Shown: positions 47,281-55,588, numbered from the stretch's first letter. The stretch is DNA of 64,000 nt from an uncultured Chitinophaga sp. (GCF_946479755.1 NZ_CAMLHC010000010.1:62001-126000); one strand, 5' to 3'. Program-made: numbers and translations. The notes: generated by a model from the sequence alone, not told the origin.

Positions 47281-50200
47281 TTAGAAGGAATAAGTGAAGG
47301 TCAGGGTATAGTACCTCCCTGTTTTATATTTCAGGAAGATGTTATCGCCCCCGAAGTGATACTGGCCTGCGGCCGCCGGTTCGTCTTTTGCCGGCGCAAG
47401 CTGCACCTCCTTATCATACCGGTGATTGTAGTTCTGGTCTTCCACGATGCGCACCGGCTGGTCCAGCAGGTTCTGGATATTCACACGCAACTGCAGCGAT
47501 TTGTACAGGCGCTGTGTAAGAGAGAAATCCAGCAGGTGTCGCGGTAGCTCCAGCAGGTCTGGTCTCGTTGCCAGGGTGATATAATCGTCATTTCTATAAC
47601 CATCGGTTTGTGCACGCAGCTTGTTGATTTCCTCCGCATTGCCGTCTGCGATAGCGTAGATGCTCGGTCCATTCACGTTATAAAGCACGCCCATTTTGGT
47701 TCCCCAGGCTGCATTTTCATAGAACAGACCAGTGTTCAGCACATACGAAGCCTGTCCCTGCAATGGCCGTCCGGAGAAGGAACCCAGCCGGTGTCCCGGA
47801 GCACTGGGCTTATTAACATCAGGTACATAGGTGCGGGATACCTTGCTCTCTATCAATGCGCCATTGACAACCAGCGAGAAGTGACGCAGCAACCGTTCGG
47901 AGAGGAAACCCAGGTTCTTCCTGACTTCCAGCTCTGCGCCATATACCGTGGCTTTATCAGCATTCACAAAAGAGATACCTGTCAGACCTCCGTAAATCTC
48001 GCTGCCGTTGGCAAACCGCAGGCGTTCTATAGGCTTGTCCAGCGACTTCAGAAATACGCCGGCGCTAATTGTTTCATTGCCCGAGGTACCAGGATACAGT
48101 TCTGCACGGAAATCATAATTATCAATGGTAGTCCCCACCAACACTACGTTACCCGTGATCTGCTCCATATTCACGAAATCAAAATCGCTGAACGGGGAGA
48201 TCTCCCGCAGCTCGGGCCTGTTCACTGTGCGGCCATAGCTGCTGCGCAGGGTCCAGTTGCCCGCAGGCCGGTAATTGACCTGCACACTGGGCAACAGCTT
48301 GTTCTGTTCCAGTTTAACATGCACGGGCACGTATACACTCTGCAGGTTCGCAGCGCCGGACACCTGCTGCATGTTGTGCTCGAAGCGGACACCCGCCTGC
48401 ACGGAAAACCGGTTATCTTTACCGCTCCACTCCCCCTGTACATAACCGCTGTTATTCTGCTCGCTCGCTACATAATGGTCCAGCGGCGTGCTCACATCAT
48501 ACAACTGCAGGCCTGTGCCGTTGTCACGGAAATTATCGGTATGCCAGATAGCGCCCAGGTCCTGTTCGCGGAACGTCAGCAGCTTGGGATCAATAAGGCC
48601 GCTGTTGTCCCACCCGCCGGGCGTATATACCAGGTCCACTTCATTACCGGTGAGCCCTCCGCGGTTGACTTTAAAGAACCTCCGGTCCACCACCCGGTTG
48701 CGGAACAGGTGATAAGTACCTGCTTTCAGCTGCAAACGGGATGTTAGCTGCGCCGTGTAGTCCAGTGATCCGTTATAGGTGTTCTCCATATTCTTCACAA
48801 AAAACCGGTTCATCATCCCCATAAACAAATGGTTTTGATCTACACCATAGTCCACTACCCATCGCAGGTCAGCATCTTCGCCACTGGTCCGGCCGAAAGG
48901 AGAATAGTTACGCATAAAGCGCGAAACCCGCTGGTCCGGCGTATGCTGCATACTGTAGGAATAACCCAGGTTCCAGTGCAGCTGTTGCTTCACAGCGGTA
49001 TTCAGGGTATGATAACCACCGAGGTTACCGTTGTACAGAAATCGCTGCTGGAACTGCAACGTGTTCTGTTTGTTCTCCTGGTAGTTGGTAAAAGAAAGAC
49101 GGGAGGGAAAAATATTGGCGTGGTTCACCTGCACCGCTACGGTGTTACGCCCTTCATTCAGCAGGAAGTTATTCCATTCTATACGGTTCAGCGAGTCTAT
49201 CCGCAGGGTGAAATTCTGCAGCAGGTTCACTTTCGCAATTTCCGTACTGAGGTCGTTGCTGCCAATGGTATTGGAGCCGCCTACGTTCACGCCCCATTTG
49301 TCCAGCATATAGGCATAGGTATTGCCTGTTTGCCTTTCCTGCTGGTAGTGCCGGCTTTCGCCGGTATAAGTAAGCGCGGTGAGATTGTATAGCCTCCACT
49401 TGCCCAGCCGCAGGTTATCGAAATAATTCAGGAAGAACTGCATATCGGGCAGCGCTTTGCGACGCCCGTAGGTCCATTCGTTGGAGAACTTACTGATCAT
49501 CGCTGCCTGGCTCATCTGGTAGTTTCCCCCGGATTCGCGATAACCCGGGATGCCTGCGTTGAGTTTTCTCGAACCGTCGTCGAAGCCCAGCCAGTCGGTA
49601 CTGCTGTGTCGCGCGGCGTTCAGCGGCTGAAAACTGGTCCCTTCCCGGTAGCCCAGCTGCACGCCCAGGTCGAAGTGCCTGACAGGCCGCGTATTCTTGG
49701 TGACCACCTTCACCGCACCGCCGGCATAATCGCCCAGCAGCTCCGCGGCAGGTGACTTGAACACCAGTATCTTATCAATGATAGGGGCGGGCAACAGGTC
49801 ATAGGCAAATGACCGGTTGTATACTTCTGTGGATGGCGCAATATTATCGTTCAGATAAGTGAGGTTGTAACGGGGATTCATCCCTCTTACCACGATGAAT
49901 TTATCATCTACTACGGTAACACCCGAAATACGGCGGACGATTTCTGCTGCGTTCCTGTCGGCCGACTTAGCGATTTGTTCATTGGAGATACCAGACACCA
50001 CCCCGCGGGCGCTTCTGATCTCTGTCAGTAACTCCTTATCGCTGGAATAAGAAACCGGCGAATGACTGAAACGCTGCCGGCTGGTCACCTCCACGGTATT
50101 GAGATTAGCGGCGGCACGCAGCTTGACATCTATCACCAGGTCTTTATCGCTTACCACAATGGTCTGCAACAGTTCCTGGTAACCAATAAAACGGACCTTC

Positions 50201-50736
50201 AACTGATACTTTCCCGGGGTGATGCCCGCCAGCTGGTAATACCCCCTGTCATCGGTAGCCATCCCCTTGTTTAAAGGCAGCAGCATTACGCTGGCGCCGG
50301 GAAGCGGCATAGACGTCTCAAAGTCCACCACCCTGCCGCGCAGGTTAACGGCAACGGGCTGCTGTGATGTGAGAACACGGCTCACGGCAATCTGGCTGTT
50401 GGTACGGGAAAAACGCAGTGCAAATTTTTCTGACAGCTGATACAAAACCTCCTGCATGTTGGATTTCACCAGGTGCATACTCACAGGTCCAAGGTCCTTC
50501 ATATCTCCCGGATAGGAAAAAGTGAGGCCCGACTGATTTTCCAGCAATGTAAACACCTGCCCCAGCCGGATACGGTCAAACTGAGCGCTGACAGGCACTT
50601 TCGTAAGGTCCTGCGACCGGCTCCCGGTGGCGAACAACATACTGCCGGCAGATAAGACAACGACCAGGGAAATGAAACTGATCCTCCCCATAAACAAAAA
50701 CAATTTTGTTTGACTTTTTTTTGTAAAATTGGACAT
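47281..50736 (-). CDS. TonB-dependent receptor with STN and carboxypeptidase-like domains
   Basis: A 1151-residue outer-membrane receptor. In order: an N-terminal signal-anchor region, an STN domain (FDRIRLGQVFTLLENQSGLT), a CarboxypepD_reg-like domain at about residues 128-205 (VDFETSMPLPGASVMLLPLN), a plug (NAAEIVRRISGVTVVDDKFI, VVRGMNPRYNLTYLNDNIAP), and a barrel ending in YYTLTFTYSF. It is not SusC-like and no SusD is encoded. With sigma and FecR upstream it forms a cell-surface signalling system whose ligand is unknown; ferric siderophores or peptides are the usual guesses. Confidence 0.92.
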   Translation of the reverse strand: MSNFTKKSQTKLFLFMGRISFISLVVVLSAGSMLFATGSRSQDLTKVPVSAQFDRIRLGQVFTLLENQSGLTFSYPGDMKDLGPVSMHLVKSNMQEVLYQLSEKFALRFSRTNSQIAVSRVLTSQQPVAVNLRGRVVDFETSMPLPGASVMLLPLNKGMATDDRGYYQLAGITPGKYQLKVRFIGYQELLQTIVVSDKDLVIDVKLRAAANLNTVEVTSRQRFSHSPVSYSSDKELLTEIRSARGVVSGISNEQIAKSADRNAAEIVRRISGVTVVDDKFIVVRGMNPRYNLTYLNDNIAPSTEVYNRSFAYDLLPAPIIDKILVFKSPAAELLGDYAGGAVKVVTKNTRPVRHFDLGVQLGYREGTSFQPLNAARHSSTDWLGFDDGSRKLNAGIPGYRESGGNYQMSQAAMISKFSNEWTYGRRKALPDMQFFLNYFDNLRLGKWRLYNLTALTYTGESRHYQQERQTGNTYAYMLDKWGVNVGGSNTIGSNDLSTEIAKVNLLQNFTLRIDSLNRIEWNNFLLNEGRNTVAVQVNHANIFPSRLSFTNYQENKQNTLQFQQRFLYNGNLGGYHTLNTAVKQQLHWNLGYSYSMQHTPDQRVSRFMRNYSPFGRTSGEDADLRWVVDYGVDQNHLFMGMMNRFFVKNMENTYNGSLDYTAQLTSRLQLKAGTYHLFRNRVVDRRFFKVNRGGLTGNEVDLVYTPGGWDNSGLIDPKLLTFREQDLGAIWHTDNFRDNGTGLQLYDVSTPLDHYVASEQNNSGYVQGEWSGKDNRFSVQAGVRFEHNMQQVSGAANLQSVYVPVHVKLEQNKLLPSVQVNYRPAGNWTLRSSYGRTVNRPELREISPFSDFDFVNMEQITGNVVLVGTTIDNYDFRAELYPGTSGNETISAGVFLKSLDKPIERLRFANGSEIYGGLTGISFVNADKATVYGAELEVRKNLGFLSERLLRHFSLVVNGALIESKVSRTYVPDVNKPSAPGHRLGSFSGRPLQGQASYVLNTGLFYENAAWGTKMGVLYNVNGPSIYAIADGNAEEINKLRAQTDGYRNDDYITLATRPDLLELPRHLLDFSLTQRLYKSLQLRVNIQNLLDQPVRIVEDQNYNHRYDKEVQLAPAKDEPAAAGQYHFGGDNIFLKYKTGRYYTLTFTYSF

Positions 50737-50785
50737 AGTTTAGCATTGGTTGTTTAGGCACTATATGACCGTTAAACTATTACAG

Positions 50786-50820
50786 GCGGGCGTGTTGCAA
50801 CCACTCCCGCTTTTTTTATT
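50786..50820 (-). promoter_or_regulatory. A-tract plus hairpin between fecR and the TonB receptor
   Basis: On the minus strand an A-rich run is followed by GCGGG-A-GTG, a 7-base loop, then CAC-G-CCCGC: the same 5-bp stem, A mismatch and 3-bp inner stem as in the first locus (4120-4143). It starts 27 bases after the FecR stop, against 34 bases in the first locus. On the plus strand it would look like a terminator followed by T residues, but no plus-strand gene precedes it. Confidence 0.5.
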
Positions 50821-50837
50821 TACGGCTGACGAGGTAA

Positions 50838-51788
50838 TTAATAGATGATGATATCCTGCTGGTTGATCTTATAGCGGAAACCTTTTCCGGTTTCACTCAG
50901 CACTTTAAATACTGCTGCCAGCGGGATCTGGCGGGACTTATAATGATAGCGCCGGGAGGCTGCCTGCCGGCTGTTGATCTGAATATTCACGTGATACCGG
51001 CGCTCCAGGTCTTTACAGATATCCGACAACGTTAGATTCCTGTACAACAGCAATCCCTGCTGCCATGCCAGCGCCGCTTCCATATCAGCAGGCTTTACCC
51101 GCAGTTCATCCTGAACATACTGCAGCATTTCTCCCGGTTGCAGCACAGCATTCTTACCGGTAAGATTTTTGTCAGAAGCTTTGTATACCGCTACTTTTCC
51201 ACTTTCCAGCGTCACCTGTACACTGCTGCCGGCGTACCCTGCAAGGTTAAACCTCGTCCCCAGCACCATCACCTGCACACTGTCGGTCACTACGCGGAAA
51301 GGTTTGTCCGCCGCCCGTTGCACATCAAAGAAAGCTTCGCCTTGCAGGTATACCTGCCGGAACTCCAGGAACGACGGGAAGAAACGGATCTGGGAACAGC
51401 TGTTGAGCAATACGGACGAACCGTCCGGCAGGGTGACTCTTTTTTGCTGGCCGGCATCGGCCTTAACGGTCAGCATATTGGCGGGATAAACAGGGGCGGT
51501 CTTAGCACGCATAAAATACCAGGCGCCGGCCATCAGCAGCAGGCACGCGGCCGCCGCGGCCGACAGTCCGCCCCACAGGCGGTTACGCGAACGCCGCGCA
51601 GCGATGATCGTCTGCATCACCTGCAGATGCACGGTTTCAATATCCTGCCGTTCGGTGGGCGATGTGATATCAGCAGCTTCTCCGTCGAACCAGGCGTCAA
51701 CGATAGCGGTTTCCCCGGCGGAGCATCGTCCGTCACGGTATTTTGCCAGCAACCAGCGGGGCGGTTGTTCAGGGAATAGCGGTTCCAT
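50838..51788 (-). CDS. FecR-family anti-sigma factor of the second locus
   Basis: A 316-residue anti-sigma factor, about 80 residues shorter than the first locus's copy, mainly in the linker and periplasmic insertions. The membrane helix is near residues 68-88 (LWGGLSAAAAACLLLMAGAW). The FecR domain follows (VTLPDGSSVLLNSCSQIRFF, LQGEAFFDVQRAADKPFRVV), then DUF4974 (LTLSDICKDLERRYHVNIQI and IPLAAVFKVLSETGKGFRYK). It should hold the cognate sigma factor, encoded 45 bases upstream, until the STN domain of the receptor signals. Confidence 0.93.
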   Translation of the reverse strand: MEPLFPEQPPRWLLAKYRDGRCSAGETAIVDAWFDGEAADITSPTERQDIETVHLQVMQTIIAARRSRNRLWGGLSAAAAACLLLMAGAWYFMRAKTAPVYPANMLTVKADAGQQKRVTLPDGSSVLLNSCSQIRFFPSFLEFRQVYLQGEAFFDVQRAADKPFRVVTDSVQVMVLGTRFNLAGYAGSSVQVTLESGKVAVYKASDKNLTGKNAVLQPGEMLQYVQDELRVKPADMEAALAWQQGLLLYRNLTLSDICKDLERRYHVNIQINSRQAASRRYHYKSRQIPLAAVFKVLSETGKGFRYKINQQDIIIY

Positions 51789-51833
51789 ACATCAGATAAC
51801 CGGGAAACAACGCCGATGTACCGACGAAGTATA

Positions 51834-52433
51834 TTAAGATAATGTTACCAAATAATCGAAGAAGCAGGTGGAAGGAAGCAGGAACAATAAAGCGGGCAGT
51901 CCCAGGCTTTTGCGCAGGCTCTTCAGCGCCATGGAGATATTATTACGGACGGTTTGTTCGGAGATATTGAGCTTTGCCGCAATCTCCCGTGCGCTCAGCT
52001 GCTGCTCCCTGCTCAGTAATATTACTGCGCGCATCTTTTCCGGGAGACTGTCAACAGAGCGCTGAAAAGCAAGTTCCAGTTCTCTTACCTGCAAGGGCTC
52101 ATCGCCGCTGACGGCGTAGCCTGGCAGCGATTCAAACTGTTCAGCGTCGAAAGGCACCTGCCGTGCCGTAGCAAGCGCCTGGTCAATGACCGCATTTTTT
52201 GCGGAACGGTACAGATAGGGATAAACAGTGTCAGTTACCACCATCTTCCGGCGGTTCTTCCATACGCCCAGGAAGATGTCCTGTAATATGTCTTTGGTAG
52301 TGTCAGCGTGGCGGGTATGGCGGAAGACTACTTTATAAAGCCTGCTGCTGTAACGCTGCAACAGTACTTCAAAAGCTTGTTCATTATCACGTTGGATGTA
52401 TTCGAACAGTTGTTGATCTGTCAGATGATTCAC
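51834..52433 (-). CDS. ECF RNA polymerase sigma factor of the second locus
   Basis: A 199-residue FecI-like ECF sigma factor. Region 2 is near residues 20-80 (YSSRLYKVVFRHTRHADTTK, DILQDIFLGVWKNR) and region 4 near 130-180 (LPEKMRAVILLSREQQLSAR, then EIAAKLNISEQTVRNNISMA). The start used is GTG. A TATCTTTG -7 box begins six bases upstream, implying a nearly leaderless message. It should drive the fecR-receptor-lipoprotein operon. Confidence 0.92.
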   Translation of the reverse strand: MNHLTDQQLFEYIQRDNEQAFEVLLQRYSSRLYKVVFRHTRHADTTKDILQDIFLGVWKNRRKMVVTDTVYPYLYRSAKNAVIDQALATARQVPFDAEQFESLPGYAVSGDEPLQVRELELAFQRSVDSLPEKMRAVILLSREQQLSAREIAAKLNISEQTVRNNISMALKSLRKSLGLPALLFLLPSTCFFDYLVTLS

Positions 52434-52438
52434 AGCAA

Positions 52439-52446
52439 CAAAGATA
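52439..52446 (-). promoter_or_regulatory. -7 promoter box TATCTTTG for the second sigma gene
   Basis: A match to TAnnTTTG on the minus strand (CAAAGATA on the plus strand), ending five bases before the GTG start codon. No clear -33 TTTG at 19-21 bases was seen, so the call is moderate. Confidence 0.4.
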
Positions 52447-52514
52447 AAAGGCGAATATTACCAATATATTAAATGATGACTACGGAGATAAATATTCAAA
52501 AATGCTCAAAAATC

Positions 52515-52552
52515 AGTAAAATGTATCCGTTTACCATGAATATGTATCTATT
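52515..52552 (+). promoter_or_regulatory. Direct-repeat operator upstream of the AraC gene
   Basis: The 18-mer AGTAAAATGTATCCGTTT (52515-52532) contains half-site TGTATCCGTT; a second half-site TGTATCTATT starts exactly 21 bases later (52543). The second half-site begins 29 bases before the -7 box, so a regulator bound there would touch the -33 region. The same arrangement recurs at 53547-53584. Confidence 0.7.
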
Positions 52553-52571
52553 CAGGAAAACTTCCCCGCCT

Positions 52572-52579
52572 TAACTTTG
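52572..52579 (+). promoter_or_regulatory. -7 promoter box TAACTTTG of the AraC gene
   Basis: A full match to TAnnTTTG, ending six bases before the ATG at 52586. Transcription starting about seven bases after the box would begin at or next to the start codon. Confidence 0.6.
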
Positions 52580-52585
52580 TACATT

Positions 52586-53452
52586 ATGGCAAAACATATT
52601 TTCAACATACGTGAATTCAGTGACTACCTCAACATTAGCAAAGGTTTTAAAAACGAAGCGCTGCATATCGCTAATTTTGAAGAACAGGACGATGTTCGGT
52701 TACAGTCTGGTCCGGTCACAATCGACTTCTACCTGATTGCCATCAAACCACCACTCGACAAACGTTTTGTGCCTGTCAACCTGCTGGAAGACCAGTCTAA
52801 ATCATATCTGTATGCCGACTGCCCCCATAACTCCCTCGACTGGGACATCACGCCGCCCAATGCGGGCTACACCATCATGGTGAGCCCGAAATTTCTGAAT
52901 AAACATATCAAAGACTATAGCTTCATGCATTATAATAATCATGAAGCCCTCTTCCTGACGAAAGATGAAGAAACCATCCTGTGGGACATCTTCAAAAAAG
53001 CATATACTGAATTTCAGAAAGAATTCTATTCCCGGGAAGTAATTTCCTCCTACATCACCCTGATATTATCTTATGTCCGGATGTTTTATGACCGCCAGTT
53101 TGATACCCGGAGTAAAATTTATCATAAGGTGATTGATGAATTCTACAAAAATCTGGATGGCTTCTTTACGCAAAACGAGAGTGTGGCAGGGCTTCCGTCC
53201 GTGGCTTTCTTCGCCCAAAAATCCAATCTCTCCCCTAATTATTTTGGAGACCTGATCAAACATTTTACCGGTAAGTCGCCGATTGATCATATCCATGACT
53301 ATGTGCTGCAATTGGCGAAAGACAAGTTAAAAAACACCAGCCTGTCTGTCAGCGAAATATCCTACAGCCTGGGTTTTGACTATCCCAATTACTTTGCCCG
53401 TTTCTTCCGGAAAAAAACCGGGATTTCCCCCCGTGTATTTCGTAACCAATAA
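52586..53452 (+). CDS. AraC-family transcriptional regulator
   Basis: A 288-residue regulator with an N-terminal ligand-sensing domain (AraC_binding-like cupin fold, DVRLQSGPVTIDFYLIAIKP) and a C-terminal double helix-turn-helix at about residues 195-288: SVAGLPSVAFFAQKSNLSPN (first HTH) and SVSEISYSLGFDYPNYFARF (second HTH with FF..KTGISPRVFR). The ATG start (MAKHIFNIREF) is used; an earlier in-frame TTG lies inside the promoter. It probably activates itself and the two hydrolase genes through the paired direct-repeat operators. Confidence 0.95.
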   Translation: MAKHIFNIREFSDYLNISKGFKNEALHIANFEEQDDVRLQSGPVTIDFYLIAIKPPLDKRFVPVNLLEDQSKSYLYADCPHNSLDWDITPPNAGYTIMVSPKFLNKHIKDYSFMHYNNHEALFLTKDEETILWDIFKKAYTEFQKEFYSREVISSYITLILSYVRMFYDRQFDTRSKIYHKVIDEFYKNLDGFFTQNESVAGLPSVAFFAQKSNLSPNYFGDLIKHFTGKSPIDHIHDYVLQLAKDKLKNTSLSVSEISYSLGFDYPNYFARFFRKKTGISPRVFRNQ

Positions 53453-53481
53453 TATTTCAGGATTTACTTTCCCTGATACTA

Positions 53482-53508
53482 AAGCAACCTGCCGGTTGCT
53501 TTTTTTTG
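53482..53508 (+). terminator. Rho-independent terminator after the AraC gene
   Basis: The stem AAGCAACC / GGTTGCTT with a 4-base loop is followed by at least six further T residues, 29 bases after the stop codon. It separates araC-type transcription from the hydrolase operon, which therefore needs its own promoter. Confidence 0.88.
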
Positions 53509-53546
53509 TTGTGTTCGTTTCTATTGAAAGCCCGGGTGGCAAAAAA

Positions 53547-53584
53547 AGTAAAATGTATCCGTTTTAGCGTAAAGTGTCTACGTC
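53547..53584 (+). promoter_or_regulatory. Direct-repeat operator upstream of the hydrolase operon
   Basis: The identical 18-mer AGTAAAATGTATCCGTTT (53547-53564) with half-site TGTATCCGTT at 53554; a second, degenerate half-site TGTCTACGTC starts 21 bases later (53575). The second half-site begins 29 bases before the -7 box at 53604, exactly as in the AraC promoter. Confidence 0.7.
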
Positions 53585-53603
53585 TCCCGGGGATGATCAC
53601 ATT

Positions 53604-53611
53604 TACCTTTG
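53604..53611 (+). promoter_or_regulatory. -7 promoter box TACCTTTG of the hydrolase operon
   Basis: A full match to TAnnTTTG, 57 bases after the start of the shared 18-mer and 37 bases before the ATG at 53649. Confidence 0.65.
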
Positions 53612-53648
53612 TATTGTTAAAATCAATAACAGTACAAAACTTACAATT

Positions 53649-54566
53649 ATGTCACAGCAAAAAGTAAACTTTAAAAATAGCAACAACGGTAACATCACCA
53701 TGGCCGCTGTTATCAATTTCCCCGAGGGGTTCAGTCAACAGCAAAAATATCCGGCCATCATCGTAAGCCATCCCGGTGGCGGTGTAAAAGAACAGACCGC
53801 CGGCTTATATGCAAAAAAAATGGCTGAACACGGCTTCATCACCATCGCCTACGATGCTTCCTATCAGGGTGAAAGCACCGGAGAACCGCGCCAGCTGGAA
53901 AATCCATACATCAGAACGGAAGATATCAGCGCGGTGATCGATTATCTGACCACCCTGCCTTACATCGATACTGAAAAAATCGGGGCCATGGGTATCTGCG
54001 CCGGCGCAGGCTACACCGCCAATGCGGCCATCAACGACCACCGCATTAAAGCAGTCGGAACCGTCAGCGCTGTCAACATTGGTTCTATGTTCCGCAATGG
54101 CTGGGATAATAACGTAAAAGACGCTGACGCCCTTCCCTACCTCGTAGCCGGCTCCAACGCCAGGACCAATGACGCCAGCGCCGCCACCGCCACCATGCCG
54201 TTAGCACCCATGAAAGAAGAAGATGCTCCCAATGCAGAGCTCCGGGAAGCCTGGGAATACTATCATACTGACAGGTGCCAGTACCCCACCGCTCCCGGTT
54301 TTGCCACCGCCAGAAGTCTCACACAGATCATCTCTTATGACGCTTACAATAAAGCAGAAGCATTCTTCACACAGCCGCTGCAGATAGTAGCCGGCAGTGT
54401 GGCCGGCAGCAAGTGGATGAGCGATGATCTCTTCGCCCGTGTGGCCAGTAAAGACAAAAACTTCCACATCGTGGAAGGCGCCAACCACATGTCGCTCTAT
54501 GACGTACCTCAATATGTGGAGGAGGCAGTTGCCGTGCTGGTAGCTTTCTTCAAAAAAAATCTTTAA
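53649..54566 (+). CDS. Dienelactone-hydrolase-like alpha/beta hydrolase (first copy)
   Basis: A 305-residue cytoplasmic hydrolase. The start is the ATG giving MSQQKVNFKNSNN; an earlier in-frame ATG lies inside the operator. The nucleophile elbow reads GICAGAG, so the nucleophile is Cys117, as in dienelactone hydrolase, rather than Ser. The catalytic His is His280 in EGANHMSLYDV, and the fold motif ASYQGESTGEPRQLENPYIR is present. It may hydrolyse a lactone or ester made by a peroxidised or aromatic substrate. Regulated with the next gene by the AraC operator upstream. Confidence 0.88.
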   Translation: MSQQKVNFKNSNNGNITMAAVINFPEGFSQQQKYPAIIVSHPGGGVKEQTAGLYAKKMAEHGFITIAYDASYQGESTGEPRQLENPYIRTEDISAVIDYLTTLPYIDTEKIGAMGICAGAGYTANAAINDHRIKAVGTVSAVNIGSMFRNGWDNNVKDADALPYLVAGSNARTNDASAATATMPLAPMKEEDAPNAELREAWEYYHTDRCQYPTAPGFATARSLTQIISYDAYNKAEAFFTQPLQIVAGSVAGSKWMSDDLFARVASKDKNFHIVEGANHMSLYDVPQYVEEAVAVLVAFFKKNL

Positions 54567-54575
54567 AAAACAGAC

Positions 54576-55499
54576 ATGTCACAAGTAGTAAAGTTTAAAA
54601 ACCGGGCCTGGGAGAATGCAGCCCTGCTGTTGCTCCCCAACGATTTCAACGAATCCGGAAAATATCCTGCCATCATCAGCGTCCACCCGATCGGCAGCTG
54701 TAAAGAACAGACTTCCGGTAATATCTATGGTAAGGCGCTGGCAGAAGCAGGCTTTGTGGTACTGGCCATCGACGCCTCCTTTCAGGGTGACAGTGGTGGC
54801 GAACCAAGATTTATCGAAGACCCCTACGAACGGGTGGAAGATATCCGCTACGCGGCCGATTACCTGGTCACGCTCCCTTATGTGGATGAAAACCGTATAG
54901 GCATCCTCGGTATCTGCGGCGGCGGCGCCTACTCGCTGAATGCCGCCATGACCGAAAGACGCATCAAAGCCGTCGTATCTGTTACCGGTGTCAACTTCGG
55001 CAGACTGCTGCGGGAAGGCTTCGCCGGCGGCACGGCTGTAGAAAGCCTGGAAGCCGTAGCGGCACAACGTACCGCAGAAGCCCGCGGCGGCGCCCCTATG
55101 GTAAATAACATGCTGCCCACCTCCGTGGCCGAAGGTCAAAAAGCAGGCATCCGGGACATCGATGTGCTGGAAGCGACGGACTATTACAAAACACCCCGGG
55201 GCCAACAGCCTAATGGCGCCACCAGCGTGTTATTCTCCCGCTTAAGTACCGGCCTGGGTTGGGACGCCTTCCACCTGGCAGAAGTACTGCTGACCCAGCC
55301 CATACTGGTCATCATCGGTGATAAACCAGGCGGATTCGGCGCCTACAGGGACGGTTTTGAAATCATCCGCAGGGCTAAGTCTGAGAAAAAGGAATTACAG
55401 ATCGTGAAAGGATACACGCACTACGACCTGTACGATAAGCCCGAAGCGGTGTCCCTGGCACTGGAAAAAACAATTCCTTTCTTCAGGGAAAACCTTTAG
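54576..55499 (+). CDS. Dienelactone-hydrolase-like alpha/beta hydrolase (second copy)
   Basis: A 307-residue paralogue of the preceding hydrolase, nine bases downstream. The elbow is GICGGGAYSLNAAM, with Cys114 as nucleophile; the His is His282 in GYTHYDLYDKPE. The shared N-terminal half (NPYE/YIR-VEDIRYAADYLVTLPYV and ASFQGDSGGEPRFIEDPYER) shows an old duplication, since the two diverge in the loop after the elbow. Two closely linked copies suggest different substrates of one pathway. Confidence 0.88.
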   Translation: MSQVVKFKNRAWENAALLLLPNDFNESGKYPAIISVHPIGSCKEQTSGNIYGKALAEAGFVVLAIDASFQGDSGGEPRFIEDPYERVEDIRYAADYLVTLPYVDENRIGILGICGGGAYSLNAAMTERRIKAVVSVTGVNFGRLLREGFAGGTAVESLEAVAAQRTAEARGGAPMVNNMLPTSVAEGQKAGIRDIDVLEATDYYKTPRGQQPNGATSVLFSRLSTGLGWDAFHLAEVLLTQPILVIIGDKPGGFGAYRDGFEIIRRAKSEKKELQIVKGYTHYDLYDKPEAVSLALEKTIPFFRENL

Positions 55500-55510
55500 C
55501 ACCTGCTTTT

Positions 55511-55544
55511 TGTCATTAACCTGATCAGCATCAGGTTAATGACA
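55511..55544 (+). terminator. 15-bp inverted repeat after the hydrolase pair
   Basis: A perfect 15-bp stem (TGTCATTAACCTGAT and its complement) with a CAGC loop, 11 bases after the stop of the second hydrolase. There is no T-tract after it, so it may be a terminator-like or processing hairpin. Confidence 0.45.
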
Positions 55545-55588
55545 TTACGGATGCACGTGTATTACAGCACATTTTAAAACAACCCATC

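Noticed and set aside
50784..50820. Plus-strand intrinsic terminator before the second TonB receptor
   Set aside because: It looks like one on the plus strand (stem plus T-run), but no plus-strand gene precedes it; the shared shape with 4120-4143 makes a minus-strand RNA element more likely.
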